In this document: piece after piece, positions 16,456-27,625 of the stretch | Position numbering within the stretch: position 1 is the first letter of the stretch | Layout: every line of letters starts with the position of its first letter | Assembly (NCBI GenBank): GCA_028281825.1 | Contig: JANQJC010000027.1 | Span: 62,001 to 126,000 of the forward strand | From: Flavobacteriales bacterium | GTDB taxonomy: Bacteria > Bacteroidota > Bacteroidia > JANQJC01 | DNA: 64,000 nt | Reading direction: 5' to 3' | Program-made: the position numbers and the translations under genes | The notes under the pieces: model-generated | What the model was told of the DNA's origin: nothing | Seen by the model: the letters and a program-made list of their open reading frames with translations, nothing else | Database searches by the model: none

Positions 16456-19400
16456 TTAAGAACCGTGACAATGCTTGTATTTCTTGCCACTACCACAAGG
16501 GCAAGGGTCGTTTCTACCTACTTTTTGTTCCACACGCACTGGCTGTACCTTTTGTGGTTCTGGCGGCATGTTAGGTGGCCCTTGAGGTCTTCCGCCACCT
16601 GCACTTGCACCAGCCAGTTCAGGCTTATTCGCAGTTACCTTGCTCATATCAGTTCTCGGCTGAGACTTAGCCTCTCTCACATTAGCAGGGTCTTGAGAAG
16701 GTAATTGTGCCTTAAACAAGAATGGTATCACTGATTGGCTTACCTTATCCAACAATTTCTTGAATAACTCGAATGACTCAAACTTGTAGATAAGTAATGG
16801 GTCTTTTTGCTCATAAGTCGCATTTTGCACCGATGTCTTCAACTCATCCATCTCCCTCAAGTGGTCTTTCCAAAGGTCATCTATTATGGCCAACACGATG
16901 TTCTTTTCAAACGCCTTGGTAAGTTCTTTACCATTGCTATCATAGCTCTTCTGTAGATGGGCTACAACATTCAAGGTTTTATTTCCATCAGTAAATGGCA
17001 CTACCATATTTTCGAATTGATGACCTTGGTTTTCAAATACTTGCTTTATCACAGGTAGCGCTCTTTCGGCAATTGCCTCCTTCTTCTCTCTGTATTTTTG
17101 GTCTATATAAGCAAAGGTTTTCTCTGTCAATTCATTTGGCGACAGGTTCAAAAACTCATCTTCGCTTATGTTAGCTTCAACTGAGAAGTTGCGAATCATA
17201 TCGAGCTTATAGCTTTCATAATCCTTAGCTTCCAACGATGTCTGAACGATAAACTCTACTGTATCATAAATCATATTAGAGATATCCAGAGCCAGTCTCT
17301 CACCATACAACGCGTGCCTTCTTCTCTTATAGATAACCTCACGTTGGTTATTCATCACATCATCGTACTCTAGCAACCTTTTCCTAATACCAAAGTTATT
17401 TTCTTCCACTTTCTTTTGGGCTCTCTCAATAGACTTGGTAATCATGGAATGCTGTATAACATCCCCTTCCTGGTGGCCCATGCGGTCCATTACCTTAGAT
17501 ATCCTTTCAGAACCAAACAAACGCATCAGGTTATCCTCCAGTGACACAAAGAACTGTGACGAACCTGGGTCTCCCTGACGACCAGCACGACCACGTAACT
17601 GCCTGTCTACGCGCCTTGATTCATGTCTTTCGGTGCCTATGATAGCCAAGCCACCAGCATCTTTCACACCTGGTCCCAATTTGATATCCGTACCACGACC
17701 GGCCATGTTAGTTGCAATAGTCACCGCACCAGCTTTACCAGCCATAGCAACTACTTCTGCCTCCCTTTGGTGCAACTTTGCGTTAAGGATATTGTGGTTG
17801 ATGTTTTTCATCTTCAACATCCGACCAAGTAGTTCCGATATCTCAACCGAGGTAGTACCTACCAGAACAGGGCGTCCTTCTTTAGTCAGCTTTACAATCT
17901 CATCAATTACAGCCTTATACTTTTCCCTGTTGGTCTTGAAAACCATATCCTCGGAGTCATCTCTGGCAATTGGCCTGTTGGTTGGTATCACTACCACATC
18001 CAATTTATAGATGTCCCAGAATTCGCCAGCCTCTGTCTCTGCAGTACCCGTCATACCAGCCAGCTTATTATACATCCTAAAGTAATTCTGCAGGGTAACG
18101 GTAGCATAGGTCTGTGTTGCATCTTCAATCTTTAGGTTTTCTTTGGCCTCTATCGCTTGGTGCAAACCGTCAGAATAGCGCCTTCCCTCCATAATACGGC
18201 CCGTTTGCTCATCTACAATCATCACCTTATTATCCATCACCACATATTCCACATCTTTTTCAAATAGCGCAAAGGCTTTCAAAAGTTGGTTGATGGTGTG
18301 AACGCGTTCAGATTTAATACCAAAATCTCTTAAAAGCTCATCTTTTTTCTCAGCCTTCTCCCTGTCTGGAGCATTCATCTTTTCAATATCAGCCATTGCT
18401 GAACCTACATCTGGCAGGATAAAGAAATTAGGGTCATCAGCGTTGGTAGTAATAAGGTCAATCCCCTTCTCAGTGAGGTCAACTGAGTTTTGTTTCTCCT
18501 CAATAACGAAGAAAAGCTCTTCGTCTATCTTGTGCATTTCCTTGGCTTGGTCCTGCAAATAATAGTTTTCCGTTTTCTGGAGAATTTGCTTCACACCAGG
18601 CTCACTCAAGTATTTGATGAGCGCCTTATTTTTCGGTAAACCACGGTAGCAGCGCAAAAGTGCTACGCCACCGTCTTTCTCATTGCCTTCAGCAATCAGC
18701 TTTTTAGCTTCTGCAAGGGTAGGAGTGAGATAACTTCTCTGAGCAGCCATCAATTTTTCAATCTTTGGCTTCAGTGGAATAAACTCATGTTGGTCACCCT
18801 TTGGTATAGGCCCTGAAATGATTAGGGGTGTTCTGGCATCGTCAATCAACACCGAGTCAACTTCATCCACAATGGCGTAATTGTGAGGGCGTTGCACCAA
18901 ATCTTGTGGGCTTCGTGCCATGTTGTCACGCAGGTAATCAAAACCAAATTCGTTATTGGTTCCAAAAGTGATATCTGCCAAATAGGCTTGTCTTCTTTCT
19001 TCTGAATTTGGGCGGTGCTTATCAATGCAATCTACAGACAGCCCATGGAATTGATACAAAGGGCCCATCCATTCACTATCCCTTTTAGCCAGGTAGTCGT
19101 TTACTGTTACTACATGGACTCCACGACCTGCTAAAGCGTTGAGATAAACAGGTAGCGTTGCCACAAGAGTTTTACCTTCACCAGTGGCCATCTCAGCAAT
19201 TTTTCCTTCATGCAATACCACGCCACCTATCAACTGCACGTCATAATGCACCATATCCCACGTTATTTCAGCACCACCAGCTATCCACTTATTATAATAC
19301 TTAGCGCTGCTGCCAAGTATTTCCACGTTAGAATGATTTACTGAAAGGTCTTTGTCCATTTCAGTTGCGGTAACATCCAAAAACTCATTTTCCTTAAACC

Positions 19401-19773
19401 TTCGTGCAGTTTCTTTTACTACAGCAAAAGCCTCTGGCAAAATATCGTTGAGCAGGTCTTCTATCTTCTCTTTTTCCTTCGTTTCAAGCTTGTCTACTTC
19501 CTCATATATCCTCTCCTTTTCATGGGCATCCATATCTGGGTTGTCATCTACTTGGGCTTTTAGTTTAACTATCTCGTCTTGCTCCTCTTTAATTGCCTCA
19601 TTTATTCTCTGCTTAAACTCGGCTGTTTTGGCTCTCAATTGGTCGTTGCTTAGTGAAGCAAGTTTTTCATACTCGGCTAGGGTCTCCTTTACCTGCGGCA
19701 TTACTTCAGCTATATCCTTATCCGATTTCTTCCCGAAAATCTTTTCTACAGCTTTATTTACGAAATCCAACAT
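16456..19773 (-). CDS. secA: preprotein translocase ATPase SecA
   Basis: A 1105-residue SecA, the motor that pushes preproteins through SecYEG. Walker A appears as MATGEGKT near residue 195, the DEAD-type box as [17 protein letters not shown] near 303-319, and motif VI as [14 protein letters not shown] near 735. The C-terminus ends in the zinc-binding SEC-C motif [13 protein letters not shown]. It is about 200 residues longer than the E. coli enzyme because of extra segments in the nucleotide-binding region (about 330-460), which is usual for Bacteroidota. It shares a bidirectional terminator with the MFS gene. Confidence 0.97.
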   Translation of the reverse strand: MLDFVNKAVEKIFGKKSDKDIAEVMPQVKETLAEYEKLASLSNDQLRAKTAEFKQRINEAIKEEQDEIVKLKAQVDDNPDMDAHEKERIYEEVDKLETKEKEKIEDLLNDILPEAFAVVKETARRFKENEFLDVTATEMDKDLSVNHSNVEILGSSAKYYNKWIAGGAEITWDMVHYDVQLIGGVVLHEGKIAEMATGEGKTLVATLPVYLNALAGRGVHVVTVNDYLAKRDSEWMGPLYQFHGLSVDCIDKHRPNSEERRQAYLADITFGTNNEFGFDYLRDNMARSPQDLVQRPHNYAIVDEVDSVLIDDARTPLIISGPIPKGDQHEFIPLKPKIEKLMAAQRSYLTPTLAEAKKLIAEGNEKDGGVALLRCYRGLPKNKALIKYLSEPGVKQILQKTENYYLQDQAKEMHKIDEELFFVIEEKQNSVDLTEKGIDLITTNADDPNFFILPDVGSAMADIEKMNAPDREKAEKKDELLRDFGIKSERVHTINQLLKAFALFEKDVEYVVMDNKVMIVDEQTGRIMEGRRYSDGLHQAIEAKENLKIEDATQTYATVTLQNYFRMYNKLAGMTGTAETEAGEFWDIYKLDVVVIPTNRPIARDDSEDMVFKTNREKYKAVIDEIVKLTKEGRPVLVGTTSVEISELLGRMLKMKNINHNILNAKLHQREAEVVAMAGKAGAVTIATNMAGRGTDIKLGPGVKDAGGLAIIGTERHESRRVDRQLRGRAGRQGDPGSSQFFVSLEDNLMRLFGSERISKVMDRMGHQEGDVIQHSMITKSIERAQKKVEENNFGIRKRLLEYDDVMNNQREVIYKRRRHALYGERLALDISNMIYDTVEFIVQTSLEAKDYESYKLDMIRNFSVEANISEDEFLNLSPNELTEKTFAYIDQKYREKKEAIAERALPVIKQVFENQGHQFENMVVPFTDGNKTLNVVAHLQKSYDSNGKELTKAFEKNIVLAIIDDLWKDHLREMDELKTSVQNATYEQKDPLLIYKFESFELFKKLLDKVSQSVIPFLFKAQLPSQDPANVREAKSQPRTDMSKVTANKPELAGASAGGGRPQGPPNMPPEPQKVQPVRVEQKVGRNDPCPCGSGKKYKHCHGS

Positions 19774-19858
19774 CTTGAAAAATTATTTGCGATTAGGCTA
19801 TTATGTGGTCAATATTCATTCCAATTTTTTGCACTGACAAACTGACAGAATTGGGGTG

Positions 19859-19866
19859 CAAAGTTA
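19859..19866 (-). promoter_or_regulatory. Bacteroidota -7 box (TAACTTTG) for secA
   Basis: TAnnTTTG match on the minus strand 85 nt upstream of the secA ATG, leaving a fairly long leader. No matching -33 element at the usual spacing. Confidence 0.4.
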
Positions 19867-19898
19867 AGGTTATTTAGCCCAAATCGTGTAGCTAAAAA

Positions 19899-19933
19899 CA
19901 AAAAACGGCCTCACATTTTGTGCAAGACCGTTT
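19899..19933 (-). terminator. intrinsic terminator after the DUF2795 gene
   Basis: On the minus strand: a stem formed by AAACGG and CCGTTT with an inner CACA/TGTG pairing, followed by a T-rich tail. It separates the DUF2795 gene from secA. Confidence 0.65.
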
Positions 19934-19952
19934 CCAATTAAGTTTTTGGGCG

Positions 19953-20174
19953 TTAATATTCATCTTCGTTAAAGAAGAAGTCTTCCTTGGTAGGATAATC
20001 AGGCCATATATCCTCAATGGCTTCGTAAGGTTCACCTTCATCCTCTATTTCCTGAAGGTTTTCAATTACCTCAAGAGGTGCTCCTGACCTCATGGCATAG
20101 TCAATCAATTCGTCCTTAGATGCTGGCCAAGGCGCGTCTTCCAGATATGATGCTAATTCAAGTGTCCAGTACAT
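19953..20174 (-). CDS. DUF2795 family protein
   Basis: A 73-residue acidic soluble protein. The start MYWTLELASYLEDAPWPASKD and the following helix-turn segment are those of the DUF2795 family, small helical proteins of unknown role; the typical GAP motif appears as RSGAPLEV near 49-56 here in a shorter form, followed by the acidic tail ending FFFNEDEY. It stands alone, with 211 bp to the upstream gene and a terminator after it. Confidence 0.75.
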   Translation of the reverse strand: MYWTLELASYLEDAPWPASKDELIDYAMRSGAPLEVIENLQEIEDEGEPYEAIEDIWPDYPTKEDFFFNEDEY

Positions 20175-20385
20175 ATTCCCGAACTTTTAGTGTTTGCGAT
20201 TTAACGAAAAAGATTTCAAATTGTTTTATGAAATCTGACCCCTTTTTCAAGAGGCGCAAAGCTAAAAATTTATTGCTTATATAAAAGCCTTACGTGTAAA
20301 AAACAATATTATTTCCTGATGATTATCGAAAATATACTTAAGTTGCTGAAAAACAGCTTATTATAAAATACGAAAAATTATGGAA

Positions 20386-20937
20386 TTACATTTTTGGCTT
20401 CCATTCGGTCTCTTTCAAGCCAAAATCGTGCGAGAGTTTACGTGATAAAACGAAAAGATAGTCTGAAAGGCGATTTAAATACTTAATCAGTATCTCATCA
20501 ACAGGTTCTGTTTCAGAAAGGTTTACGGCCAATCTCTCAGCCCTTCTGCAAACGCAACGTGCTATATGGCAGTACCCTACTTCATCATTACCGCCAGGTA
20601 GTATAAATGCTTTTAATTCAGGTATTTGCTCGTTCATTTGGTCTATTTCTTTCTCGAGCAGGATAATATCGTTCTCTGAAAGGGTGGGAACTTTCAGTTT
20701 ATGCACCTTTTCCGGGTCTGAAGCGAGCAATGAACCTAAGGTAAACAACCTGTCTTGTACTTCAGCTAGTACATTCTGGTAATGTGGGTTTATTTTCCTG
20801 AAACGTATCAGCCCAACCCAAGAGTTGAGCTCATCCACTGTTCCATAAGCTTCAATTCGAGGATGGTCTTTAGCTACCCTTTTGCCACCAAATAATGAGG
20901 TCTGACCTCTATCTCCTGTTTTGGTATAAATCTTCAT
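20386..20937 (-). CDS. PduO-type cob(I)alamin adenosyltransferase
   Basis: A 183-residue PduO/MMAB-type enzyme that transfers adenosyl from ATP to cob(I)alamin, making coenzyme B12. The N-terminal ATP-binding motif KIYTKTGDRGQTSLFGG (residues 2-18), the YGTVDELNSWVG helix (31-42) and the C-terminal RRAERL and LNRLSDYLFVLSR segments are diagnostic. It follows the ABC ATPase gene by 4 nt and is probably co-transcribed, though no functional link to that ATPase is obvious. Confidence 0.92.
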   Translation of the reverse strand: MKIYTKTGDRGQTSLFGGKRVAKDHPRIEAYGTVDELNSWVGLIRFRKINPHYQNVLAEVQDRLFTLGSLLASDPEKVHKLKVPTLSENDIILLEKEIDQMNEQIPELKAFILPGGNDEVGYCHIARCVCRRAERLAVNLSETEPVDEILIKYLNRLSDYLFVLSRKLSHDFGLKETEWKPKM

Positions 20938-20941
20938 ACTA

Positions 20942-21655
20942 CTATACTGGCTGAGAAACCCGTGCTATGTCAGTGTTTTGGGTGTCTGTTTCTATCAATC
21001 CATCTCTCAATCTCACAATGCGGTGGGCGTGGCGGGCAATATCTTCTTCATGTGTAACTAGGATAATGGTGTTACCATTCTTGTGTATCTCCTCAAACAA
21101 ACCCATTATTTCTATCGAAGTCTTTGTGTCCAGGTTTCCAGTAGGCTCATCGGCCAGTATGATAGAGGGGTTATTGACTAGTGCTCTTGCTACGGCAACT
21201 CTTTGTCTTTGACCACCTGAAAGTTCATTAGGTCTATGATCCATTCTATCTGCCAGGTTTACCTGTTCCATCACCTCTTTAGCGCGTTTCTCTCTTTCTG
21301 CCTTACCAATACCGGCATATATCAATGGTAGCATCACATTTTCCAGGGCAGTAGAGCGGGGCAGCAGGTTGAAAGTTTGAAATACAAAGCCAATCTCTTT
21401 GTTCCTTATCTCAGCTAGTTCGTTGTCCAGTAAGCGGCTTACATCAGTCCCATTCAAAATGTACTGTCCTTTGGTAGGGGTATCAAGGCAACCTAGGATA
21501 TTCATCAGGGTTGATTTACCAGAACCTGATGGACCCATCAAGGCAACATATTCATTCTTAGAAATACTCATTGAAACATCAGCTAAGGCACGAACCACCT
21601 CAGTGCCTATTTTGTAGTGCTTTGCGATGTTTGATATTTTGATTAGTCCTTCCAT
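20942..21655 (-). CDS. ABC transporter ATP-binding protein, LolD/MacB type
   Basis: A 237-residue ATPase of the LolD/MacB/FtsE group. Walker [10 protein letters not shown] lies near residues 41-49, the signature [15 protein letters not shown] near 143-157, Walker B ILADEP near 165-170 and the H-loop THEE near 200. The [20 protein letters not shown] opening is typical of ATPases that pair with FtsX/MacB-like permeases for lipoprotein release or export. No permease is adjacent, so the partner is elsewhere in the genome. Confidence 0.88.
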   Translation of the reverse strand: MEGLIKISNIAKHYKIGTEVVRALADVSMSISKNEYVALMGPSGSGKSTLMNILGCLDTPTKGQYILNGTDVSRLLDNELAEIRNKEIGFVFQTFNLLPRSTALENVMLPLIYAGIGKAEREKRAKEVMEQVNLADRMDHRPNELSGGQRQRVAVARALVNNPSIILADEPTGNLDTKTSIEIMGLFEEIHKNGNTIILVTHEEDIARHAHRIVRLRDGLIETDTQNTDIARVSQPV

Positions 21656-21691
21656 GCTTTTACGAAGAAACGAAATTACTACTTAATGTAT

Positions 21692-22477
21692 CTAAAACCT
21701 GATAACGAAATCTTCTTTCACTTGTTCTTTCCTCAAAAAAACGATGCCTATGAAGAATAAATCCAAAGTAATTGTGACTCTCTCATTACCTTTAATGGCT
21801 TCCCAGGCTTCTTCCATTCCCTGCGACCAATGAATATCATCAAAGATAAAGATAGTATCCTCATAAGCTTTTTCAAGGCATTGGTTGAAATAGGATATAG
21901 TTGGCTCTTTCCTATGATTACCATCTATAAACACAAGGTCTAATCGCTCTGTTTTTTGTAATAGGTCAGGTAGTTTATCATCAAAATTGCCAGTTATCAA
22001 TTGAATGTTCTCTAAACCTAGTTGCTCAAAATTCGTATAAGCCGCTTTAGCCGTTTCCGGGCAGCCTTCAACGGTATATACAGTTGAATTAGGGCAGGCC
22101 TTGGCTAAGTATGCAGAACTGATACCCAGTGAAGTCCCTAATTCAAGGATGTTTTCGGCTTTCAACCACTTGGCAAGCCTGAAAATAAGTTGAGCTAGTT
22201 TAGGTGGTTTAGCTGAGTTTTTAGCGATATCACTTACCCTTCTGGTCTTATTGGTGTTAACAGTGGAGCCAGCGCCTAAATCCGTAATGGTAATACTTCT
22301 GTTGTCGTTTACAAGTCCCGCTCTTAGTTCTTCAATAGCAGCAAATTCTTCATAAGTTGTCTTATCGTATATAACTTCATCTAATAGTTTATACACAAAA
22401 GGGGAGTGGACACCATGTCTGTTTTTGGCATCAATCAGGTATAGTAAATAGCCCTTTGCTTGAATGAACTTGCTCAT
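21692..22477 (-). CDS. class I SAM-dependent methyltransferase
   Basis: A 261-residue protein with a Rossmann-like methyltransferase core: motif I as ILELGTSLGISSAYLA (about 130-145), the acidic residue after strand 2 in VYTVEGC and the catalytic-region strand LDLVFIDGNHR (about 194-204). The DGNHR and FDDIHW pattern resembles O-methyltransferases of the caffeoyl-CoA type. The N-terminal ~100 residues are a separate region, starting KGYLLYLIDAKNRHGVHSPF. The substrate is unknown. Encoded 36 nt upstream of the LolD-like gene in the same direction and divergent from the asparaginase. Confidence 0.8.
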   Translation of the reverse strand: MSKFIQAKGYLLYLIDAKNRHGVHSPFVYKLLDEVIYDKTTYEEFAAIEELRAGLVNDNRSITITDLGAGSTVNTNKTRRVSDIAKNSAKPPKLAQLIFRLAKWLKAENILELGTSLGISSAYLAKACPNSTVYTVEGCPETAKAAYTNFEQLGLENIQLITGNFDDKLPDLLQKTERLDLVFIDGNHRKEPTISYFNQCLEKAYEDTIFIFDDIHWSQGMEEAWEAIKGNERVTITLDLFFIGIVFLRKEQVKEDFVIRF

Positions 22478-22499
22478 ATCGGCGAAATTAGGCTAAACG

Positions 22500-23564
22500 A
22501 TGCGGAAAATGAATATTTTTGAATTTATGTTTTACAAATTAGTCCCAACAATCCTTTTTCTATTTATTATCATGACGGTTAATGCACAAGAAAAACCCAT
22601 CGTATTAGTGATACATGGTGGGGCAGGTAACATTCTCAAGAGTAAGATGACACCTGAAAAAGAGCAACAATACACACAAAAACTTCAGGAAGCGCTTGAT
22701 GCTGGATATACCGTTTTAGAAAATGGCGGTAGTAGCACAGATGCAGTGGAAAAAGCGGTGATGATAATGGAAGACAGCCCTTTGTTTAATGCGGGTAAAG
22801 GTTCAGTCTTTACCGCTGAAGGCAAGAATGAGATGGATGCCAGCATGATGGAAGGTAGGAACCTAAATGCCGGTGCCGTTGCTGCTGTTACCAATATCAA
22901 GAATCCTATTCAAGCCGCCAGATTAGTGATGGAGAAATCTCCCCACGTAATGTTGATAGGAAAGGGGGCTGAGTTATTCTCTCAGAAAGGTGGGTTGGAT
23001 ACAGCAAGTCCTGAATATTTTTATAATGAGTTACGATACCAGCAATGGCAAAAGATAAAAAACACCAAAAAGATACAGCTTGATCACTCAGAAGACAAAG
23101 GTGATGTGCAACCTTCATTTGATGTAGAGTTTAACCCCAATCCAGATGGTAAGTTTGGGACAGTGGGTGCCGTTGCTCTGGATAAAGAAGGTGATTTAGC
23201 TGCTGCCACTTCCACTGGCGGTATGACAAACAAGAGTTATGGTAGAGTGGGAGATTCTCCGATTATCGGTTCAGGCACCTATGCCAACAATAAAACTTGT
23301 GCGGTATCTAGCACCGGGCATGGAGAATATTTCATACGCACATTGGCGGCCTACAATGTATCAGCCCAAATGGAGTTTCAAGGACTCTCCTTGCGTGAGG
23401 CGACTCAAGCTACTATTGATAGGGTAGCTGAGATAGGAGGCTCAGGTGGTGTAATAGCAGTGGATGCCAATGGTAATGTAGCCATGCCTTTTAATACTAA
23501 AGGAATGTATCGTGCCTACAAGTTGGCTGATGCAACCTCAAAGGTACTAATATTTAAGGATTAA
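22500..23564 (+). CDS. isoaspartyl peptidase/L-asparaginase, Thr-nucleophile type
   Basis: A 354-residue exported N-terminal-nucleophile hydrolase. A signal peptide (hydrophobic stretch about residues 12-28, cleavage after VNAQ) sends it to the periplasm. The mature part starts with the typical VLVIHGGAGN. Autocleavage should occur before Thr221 in GKFGTVGAVALD, freeing Thr as the nucleophile, with the STGGMTNK substrate loop following. It hydrolyses isoaspartyl dipeptides and asparagine. The Met at residue 4 is an alternative start. Divergent from the methyltransferase gene by 22 bp. Confidence 0.9.
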   Translation: MRKMNIFEFMFYKLVPTILFLFIIMTVNAQEKPIVLVIHGGAGNILKSKMTPEKEQQYTQKLQEALDAGYTVLENGGSSTDAVEKAVMIMEDSPLFNAGKGSVFTAEGKNEMDASMMEGRNLNAGAVAAVTNIKNPIQAARLVMEKSPHVMLIGKGAELFSQKGGLDTASPEYFYNELRYQQWQKIKNTKKIQLDHSEDKGDVQPSFDVEFNPNPDGKFGTVGAVALDKEGDLAAATSTGGMTNKSYGRVGDSPIIGSGTYANNKTCAVSSTGHGEYFIRTLAAYNVSAQMEFQGLSLREATQATIDRVAEIGGSGGVIAVDANGNVAMPFNTKGMYRAYKLADATSKVLIFKD

Positions 23565-23818
23565 CTAATAGTATAAAGGGGCGCCCTACCATTAGGCTGA
23601 ATACCTTTTGAACCGATAAAAAAAGAGTAGTTTGCCTAGCGAAGGGCAACCCCAAGGATGGTGGATGTTAGGTTGTCAAACTGAATTGACTATTTCCGTA
23701 TAACCAAAATACCCAGTTAATATTACTTTCTAAATCTCAATAATGGGTGGTCTTGTTAATGAAAACCCATTTTGAGGTAATGAACGACTGCCTCTTTGGA
23801 ACAAATGGCAAGGCGTTC

Positions 23819-24574
23819 TTAAAGCTTTTTAAGTAATCTCTCTCTGCCATTCCTTGAAACGGGAAGCTCTTTGCCGTCAGTAGTAACAACCCAACCTCCG
23901 TCAGTTTTGCTATATTTTAATATCTTGTCAATGTTTACCACATGTGAGCGGTGAACTTTAACAAATTGAGTGCTATCTAGCAAGTCAATATATTCACCCA
24001 GGTTTTTAGACGAAGTAATTTTTTTGTCAGTATCACAATAGATATCAGTGTATTTACCTTGGGCTTCAAGCCTGATAATCTCTGCAGTAGAAATGGGAAT
24101 AATATCTTTAGTGGAGTGTATCCATAGGCGGTTAGAATGGCTCTTTTCACTTTTTACCTGAGCTAGTAAATCAGCGAGACGCTCATTAACGCCAGTTAAC
24201 TTTAAACGCTCAAAGGCGCTATTTGTAGCATCCAATAGGTCATTTATATTAACAGGCTTAAGAACATAGCCAATAGCATGTGCCTGAATGGCTTGTAGTG
24301 CATAATGGCTATAGGCAGTCACAAAAATCACTTCAAAATTGAATTTAGGCAACTTGGCTAGTAAATCAAATGATGTGTTGTATTTGGATGACGCTTGTGA
24401 TATTTCTATATCAAGCAATAGAATTTGCGGATGGGTTTTACAAATTATGTCAAACGCTTCCTCACCAGATGATGCAACACCAATGATTTCAATTTCAGGG
24501 CAGTATTTGCTCACAAACTCCTTCAGGGATTTTCTTCCGCTTTCCTCGTCATCAAGTATTAGTGCCGTGTACAT
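23819..24574 (-). CDS. LytTR-family response regulator
   Basis: A 251-residue response regulator. The receiver domain (residues 1-125) has the acidic pair in ILDDEES, the phospho-acceptor Asp55 in LLLDIEIS and the Lys in LKPVN near 114. The C-terminal LytTR DNA-binding domain (about 150-250) includes EIIRLEAQGKYTDIY and FVKVHRSHVVNI. Its start overlaps the end of the sensor kinase gene by 23 nt, so the two are translated together and form a cognate pair. LytTR regulators bind short direct repeats; target genes are not evident. Confidence 0.92.
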   Translation of the reverse strand: MYTALILDDEESGRKSLKEFVSKYCPEIEIIGVASSGEEAFDIICKTHPQILLLDIEISQASSKYNTSFDLLAKLPKFNFEVIFVTAYSHYALQAIQAHAIGYVLKPVNINDLLDATNSAFERLKLTGVNERLADLLAQVKSEKSHSNRLWIHSTKDIIPISTAEIIRLEAQGKYTDIYCDTDKKITSSKNLGEYIDLLDSTQFVKVHRSHVVNIDKILKYSKTDGGWVVTTDGKELPVSRNGRERLLKKL

Positions 24575-27560
24575 GTATCTGGTTTACTTTTAAGTTTAGT
24601 GATAGCTCTGCCCTAGTTCCGCAAGCACTATTCTCAACATCTTTTAGGTCAATATATTTTAAGTTGATTTCACCTTCTGTGCTGCTGTTGATTATTTCTA
24701 TCCTTTCTGTAATAATAGCACTTGCTTTGCTTTTATGGTCTTTTCGTATAGTCTTGTTTATCTCTTTTGATTTCTCTCTTCCAACACCGTTATCCTCCAC
24801 TGCTATCAATATAGAACCATTCTCCATTTCATTTATTTCTATTAACAGTCTGCCGCCCTTTTCTTTATGCTTTAAACCATGTTTAATGGCATTTTCAATC
24901 AAGGGTTGCACCAACATTGATGGAACATATAGCTCATCAAGCTCAATATCTTCTGCTAATATGAATTTATATTCAAACTTATTGTTTATCCTCATTCTTT
25001 CCAATTCTATATACAAAGTAAGTAGTTTAACTTCTTTGTTTAGGGCTATATATTTCTCATCTGAGGCATCAAGGAAAAGCCGCATCAATTTTGAGAAATC
25101 GGATAGATATCTATTGGCAGCCTCTACATTGTTAGAAATAAAATATTCTTGTATGCTGTTTAAAACATTAAATACAAAATGGGGGTCCATTTGTGATTGC
25201 AGGGCCTTTAACTTAAGTTCTGCAATTCTGTTGTTCATTTCAGTTCTTTCCCTTTCCCTTTTTTGTAATTGTCTTATCCTTATTCTAAATATGACAATAA
25301 CTGAAACTAGGAAAACAAACAAAAGTGTTAGTCTGAACCAAGTGGTTTTCCACCAATATTCATTTACAGTAATATTCAACTGAACTGTTTCAGAAGAAGA
25401 TGTTCCATTTATATCCTTGGCTTTAAGTAAAAAAGTATAATTACCTGCAGGCAGGAAAGGGTAAGAAACTGAAGTTTCATTGGTCTGTTTCCAATCAAAA
25501 TCGATTCCTTCGAGCATGTATTCATAAGTGATATGACCAGCACTTTTAGGTGAAATATAAACATAGTCTATTTCCAGTGCATTTTGGTCCGGCGAGAGTT
25601 CATAGTTTGTAGCAATGCCTATTTTTTGCCCTTTAGAAGACACATTGCTCAACAGCACTTGATATCCACTTGAAATTCGAGATAACCTTTTTCTTTTAAT
25701 TACATTAAACCCTTTGGTTGTTCCCACGTATAGATATTCACTATCTGTGGCTACAGAAGTTACTTCATTGGTTAATAATCCATGAGCTAGTGTCAGCTTT
25801 CTGTTATATGTGTATTCTCTTGCTTCTTCATCAAAATAGAATTGTATTAAACCATTATTCGAAGCTACCCATAGTGCAGTATCCTCTTCAAAATAAACAT
25901 CATTAATAATGATATCCTCTAAGGCCTTAATGGGAAGTATGGTATCGCCAATAACTTTATAAGCCCCATGACTTTTTAGTATAAGCCATAAGTTATTATT
26001 TGCATCAGGTTCTATTCTTTTCGTTTGCATGTCATAAGAGAGAAGCTTGGTTTCACTCTCTTTACAAATGTGCAAGCCCCCGAATGAAGAGACAATTAAT
26101 TCGCCATGTTTATTGGCAGAAGCAGCTAAAGCCCTTTGATTGGAGAATATTGACATTTTAGCAGGTTGGCCTTTGTCTAGCTCCAATTCGTACACCTTAG
26201 CGAAGGTGGTTATATACAAATTACCATTTGTTCCTTTATTGATGGTTTTGGTATGATTATGATCCAACTCGTTTACCAAAAAAGGCTCATCTATTATGTT
26301 ACTATTCTCATCTATCTCAAACACCTGTATCTCATAATTTCCAACCGCCAGTATCAGGAGACCTTCAACAACTTTAATATCACGCAAAAACCAATTCTTA
26401 TCTCGGTTGTTTATAGGTTTTACAAAGTACTTTTTCAAGGTTCCATTAGCGTAGGATATCACATTTCCATTCTTGAATGCGGCCCATTTAACACCGTTTC
26501 TATCAGTTTCTATTCCTACAACTTCTGAGTCAAGACCTTCAATATACTCAAAGCTAGTTGCAGCTAAGGCATCTTTTGTTAGGTAAAGCAAGCCTTGGTC
26601 TGTGGTCGATATCCATATACTTCCTTCGTGGTCTTCATAAACGGTGTTGATATTGTAATTAGCCATGAAATCATATTCAGGAAGGTGAACAAAACTGGAG
26701 TTTGTCATAAAACTACCGGTAGAATTTATGAAGGCATATTTATCACCTACTTTAAGAACTTTATAACTCGTTGCATTAAGTTTGTGTGCAGATGGAAACA
26801 AGCCAAGATTATGTATTTGTCCATCATAGTATCCGACTAATTGGTCTTTACGGACTGTGTACAGACTATCATAAGTATTAAATATAAGGGTTGTATTTGC
26901 CTCATTATAGCTGCCGGGACCTTCCAAGACGTGAGATGCCCCATATATGTTGATATCATACTCATATAGTTTATGAACTTTACCTTTTGAGCCTGCCCCC
27001 CAAATTGTCAATGGACCTAAGGATACAAAGAACACTTCACCTGCTTTATTATAATGCATGCTTGGAAAGCCAATTTTTTTATCCAGCTCGAAATAAGGTA
27101 ATCGGTGCATATTGAACTCATCGTTCTTGAAACTGTAAAAGCGAGAACCTACTATTAACCAATAATACCCGGAATTATCTTGAACAATTTTTCGGAATGA
27201 GATGTCTCTTGCGTTTCCTTCAAAGTTTAGCGCTTTAGTTTTAAAGCTGTCATTTTCAAGATACCAAAGGTTCGTACCCGTGCTTAGCGTCCACAATTTA
27301 CCACCTTGGTCCTCATAGGTCCACCAAATATCATTACTGAATGAGTTTTTGTCTGAATTGACAACTTCAAAAGAATACCCATCATATTTGGTTAAACCTC
27401 GGTTAGTGCAAATCCAATAAAAACCCTGCTTGTCCTGTTTAACCTCATATACATGGGAACTGGGTAAACCATCATCTACAGTGAATTGCTTCACGGCATA
27501 TTCCTGGGCATTGGCCACAAGGCCAAATAGAAATGTGATAATGACAAAAAGGTGTTTCAT
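24552..27560 (-). CDS. Reg_prop beta-propeller sensor histidine kinase, LytS/YehU type
   Basis: A 1002-residue one-TM sensor. A signal peptide (ending VANAQ) leads to a periplasmic propeller of about 14 repeat blades (residues 20-640; DGLPSSHVYEVKQD and similar), a Y_Y_Y domain (about 650-740), a TM helix near 750-770, a coiled linker and a His_kinase domain with the phospho-acceptor His794 in QMDPHFVFNVLNS, then an HATPase with N-box LIENAIKHGLKH and G-box GVGREKS. This class often senses polysaccharides or other extracellular cues; no polysaccharide locus is next to it here. It overlaps its LytTR partner gene. Confidence 0.93.
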   Translation of the reverse strand: MKHLFVIITFLFGLVANAQEYAVKQFTVDDGLPSSHVYEVKQDKQGFYWICTNRGLTKYDGYSFEVVNSDKNSFSNDIWWTYEDQGGKLWTLSTGTNLWYLENDSFKTKALNFEGNARDISFRKIVQDNSGYYWLIVGSRFYSFKNDEFNMHRLPYFELDKKIGFPSMHYNKAGEVFFVSLGPLTIWGAGSKGKVHKLYEYDINIYGASHVLEGPGSYNEANTTLIFNTYDSLYTVRKDQLVGYYDGQIHNLGLFPSAHKLNATSYKVLKVGDKYAFINSTGSFMTNSSFVHLPEYDFMANYNINTVYEDHEGSIWISTTDQGLLYLTKDALAATSFEYIEGLDSEVVGIETDRNGVKWAAFKNGNVISYANGTLKKYFVKPINNRDKNWFLRDIKVVEGLLILAVGNYEIQVFEIDENSNIIDEPFLVNELDHNHTKTINKGTNGNLYITTFAKVYELELDKGQPAKMSIFSNQRALAASANKHGELIVSSFGGLHICKESETKLLSYDMQTKRIEPDANNNLWLILKSHGAYKVIGDTILPIKALEDIIINDVYFEEDTALWVASNNGLIQFYFDEEAREYTYNRKLTLAHGLLTNEVTSVATDSEYLYVGTTKGFNVIKRKRLSRISSGYQVLLSNVSSKGQKIGIATNYELSPDQNALEIDYVYISPKSAGHITYEYMLEGIDFDWKQTNETSVSYPFLPAGNYTFLLKAKDINGTSSSETVQLNITVNEYWWKTTWFRLTLLFVFLVSVIVIFRIRIRQLQKRERERTEMNNRIAELKLKALQSQMDPHFVFNVLNSIQEYFISNNVEAANRYLSDFSKLMRLFLDASDEKYIALNKEVKLLTLYIELERMRINNKFEYKFILAEDIELDELYVPSMLVQPLIENAIKHGLKHKEKGGRLLIEINEMENGSILIAVEDNGVGREKSKEINKTIRKDHKSKASAIITERIEIINSSTEGEINLKYIDLKDVENSACGTRAELSLNLKVNQIHVHGTNT

Positions 27561-27576
27561 CAGGAAGGATGAAGAA

Positions 27577-27584
27577 CAAAGGTA
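27577..27584 (-). promoter_or_regulatory. Bacteroidota -7 box (TACCTTTG) for the sensor kinase
   Basis: Perfect TAnnTTTG match on the minus strand, 16 nt upstream of the kinase ATG. Confidence 0.45.
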
Positions 27585-27625
27585 TTAATTAACAGGCCTC
27601 GTTGAAAGGCTGGTGAGAATTAAAA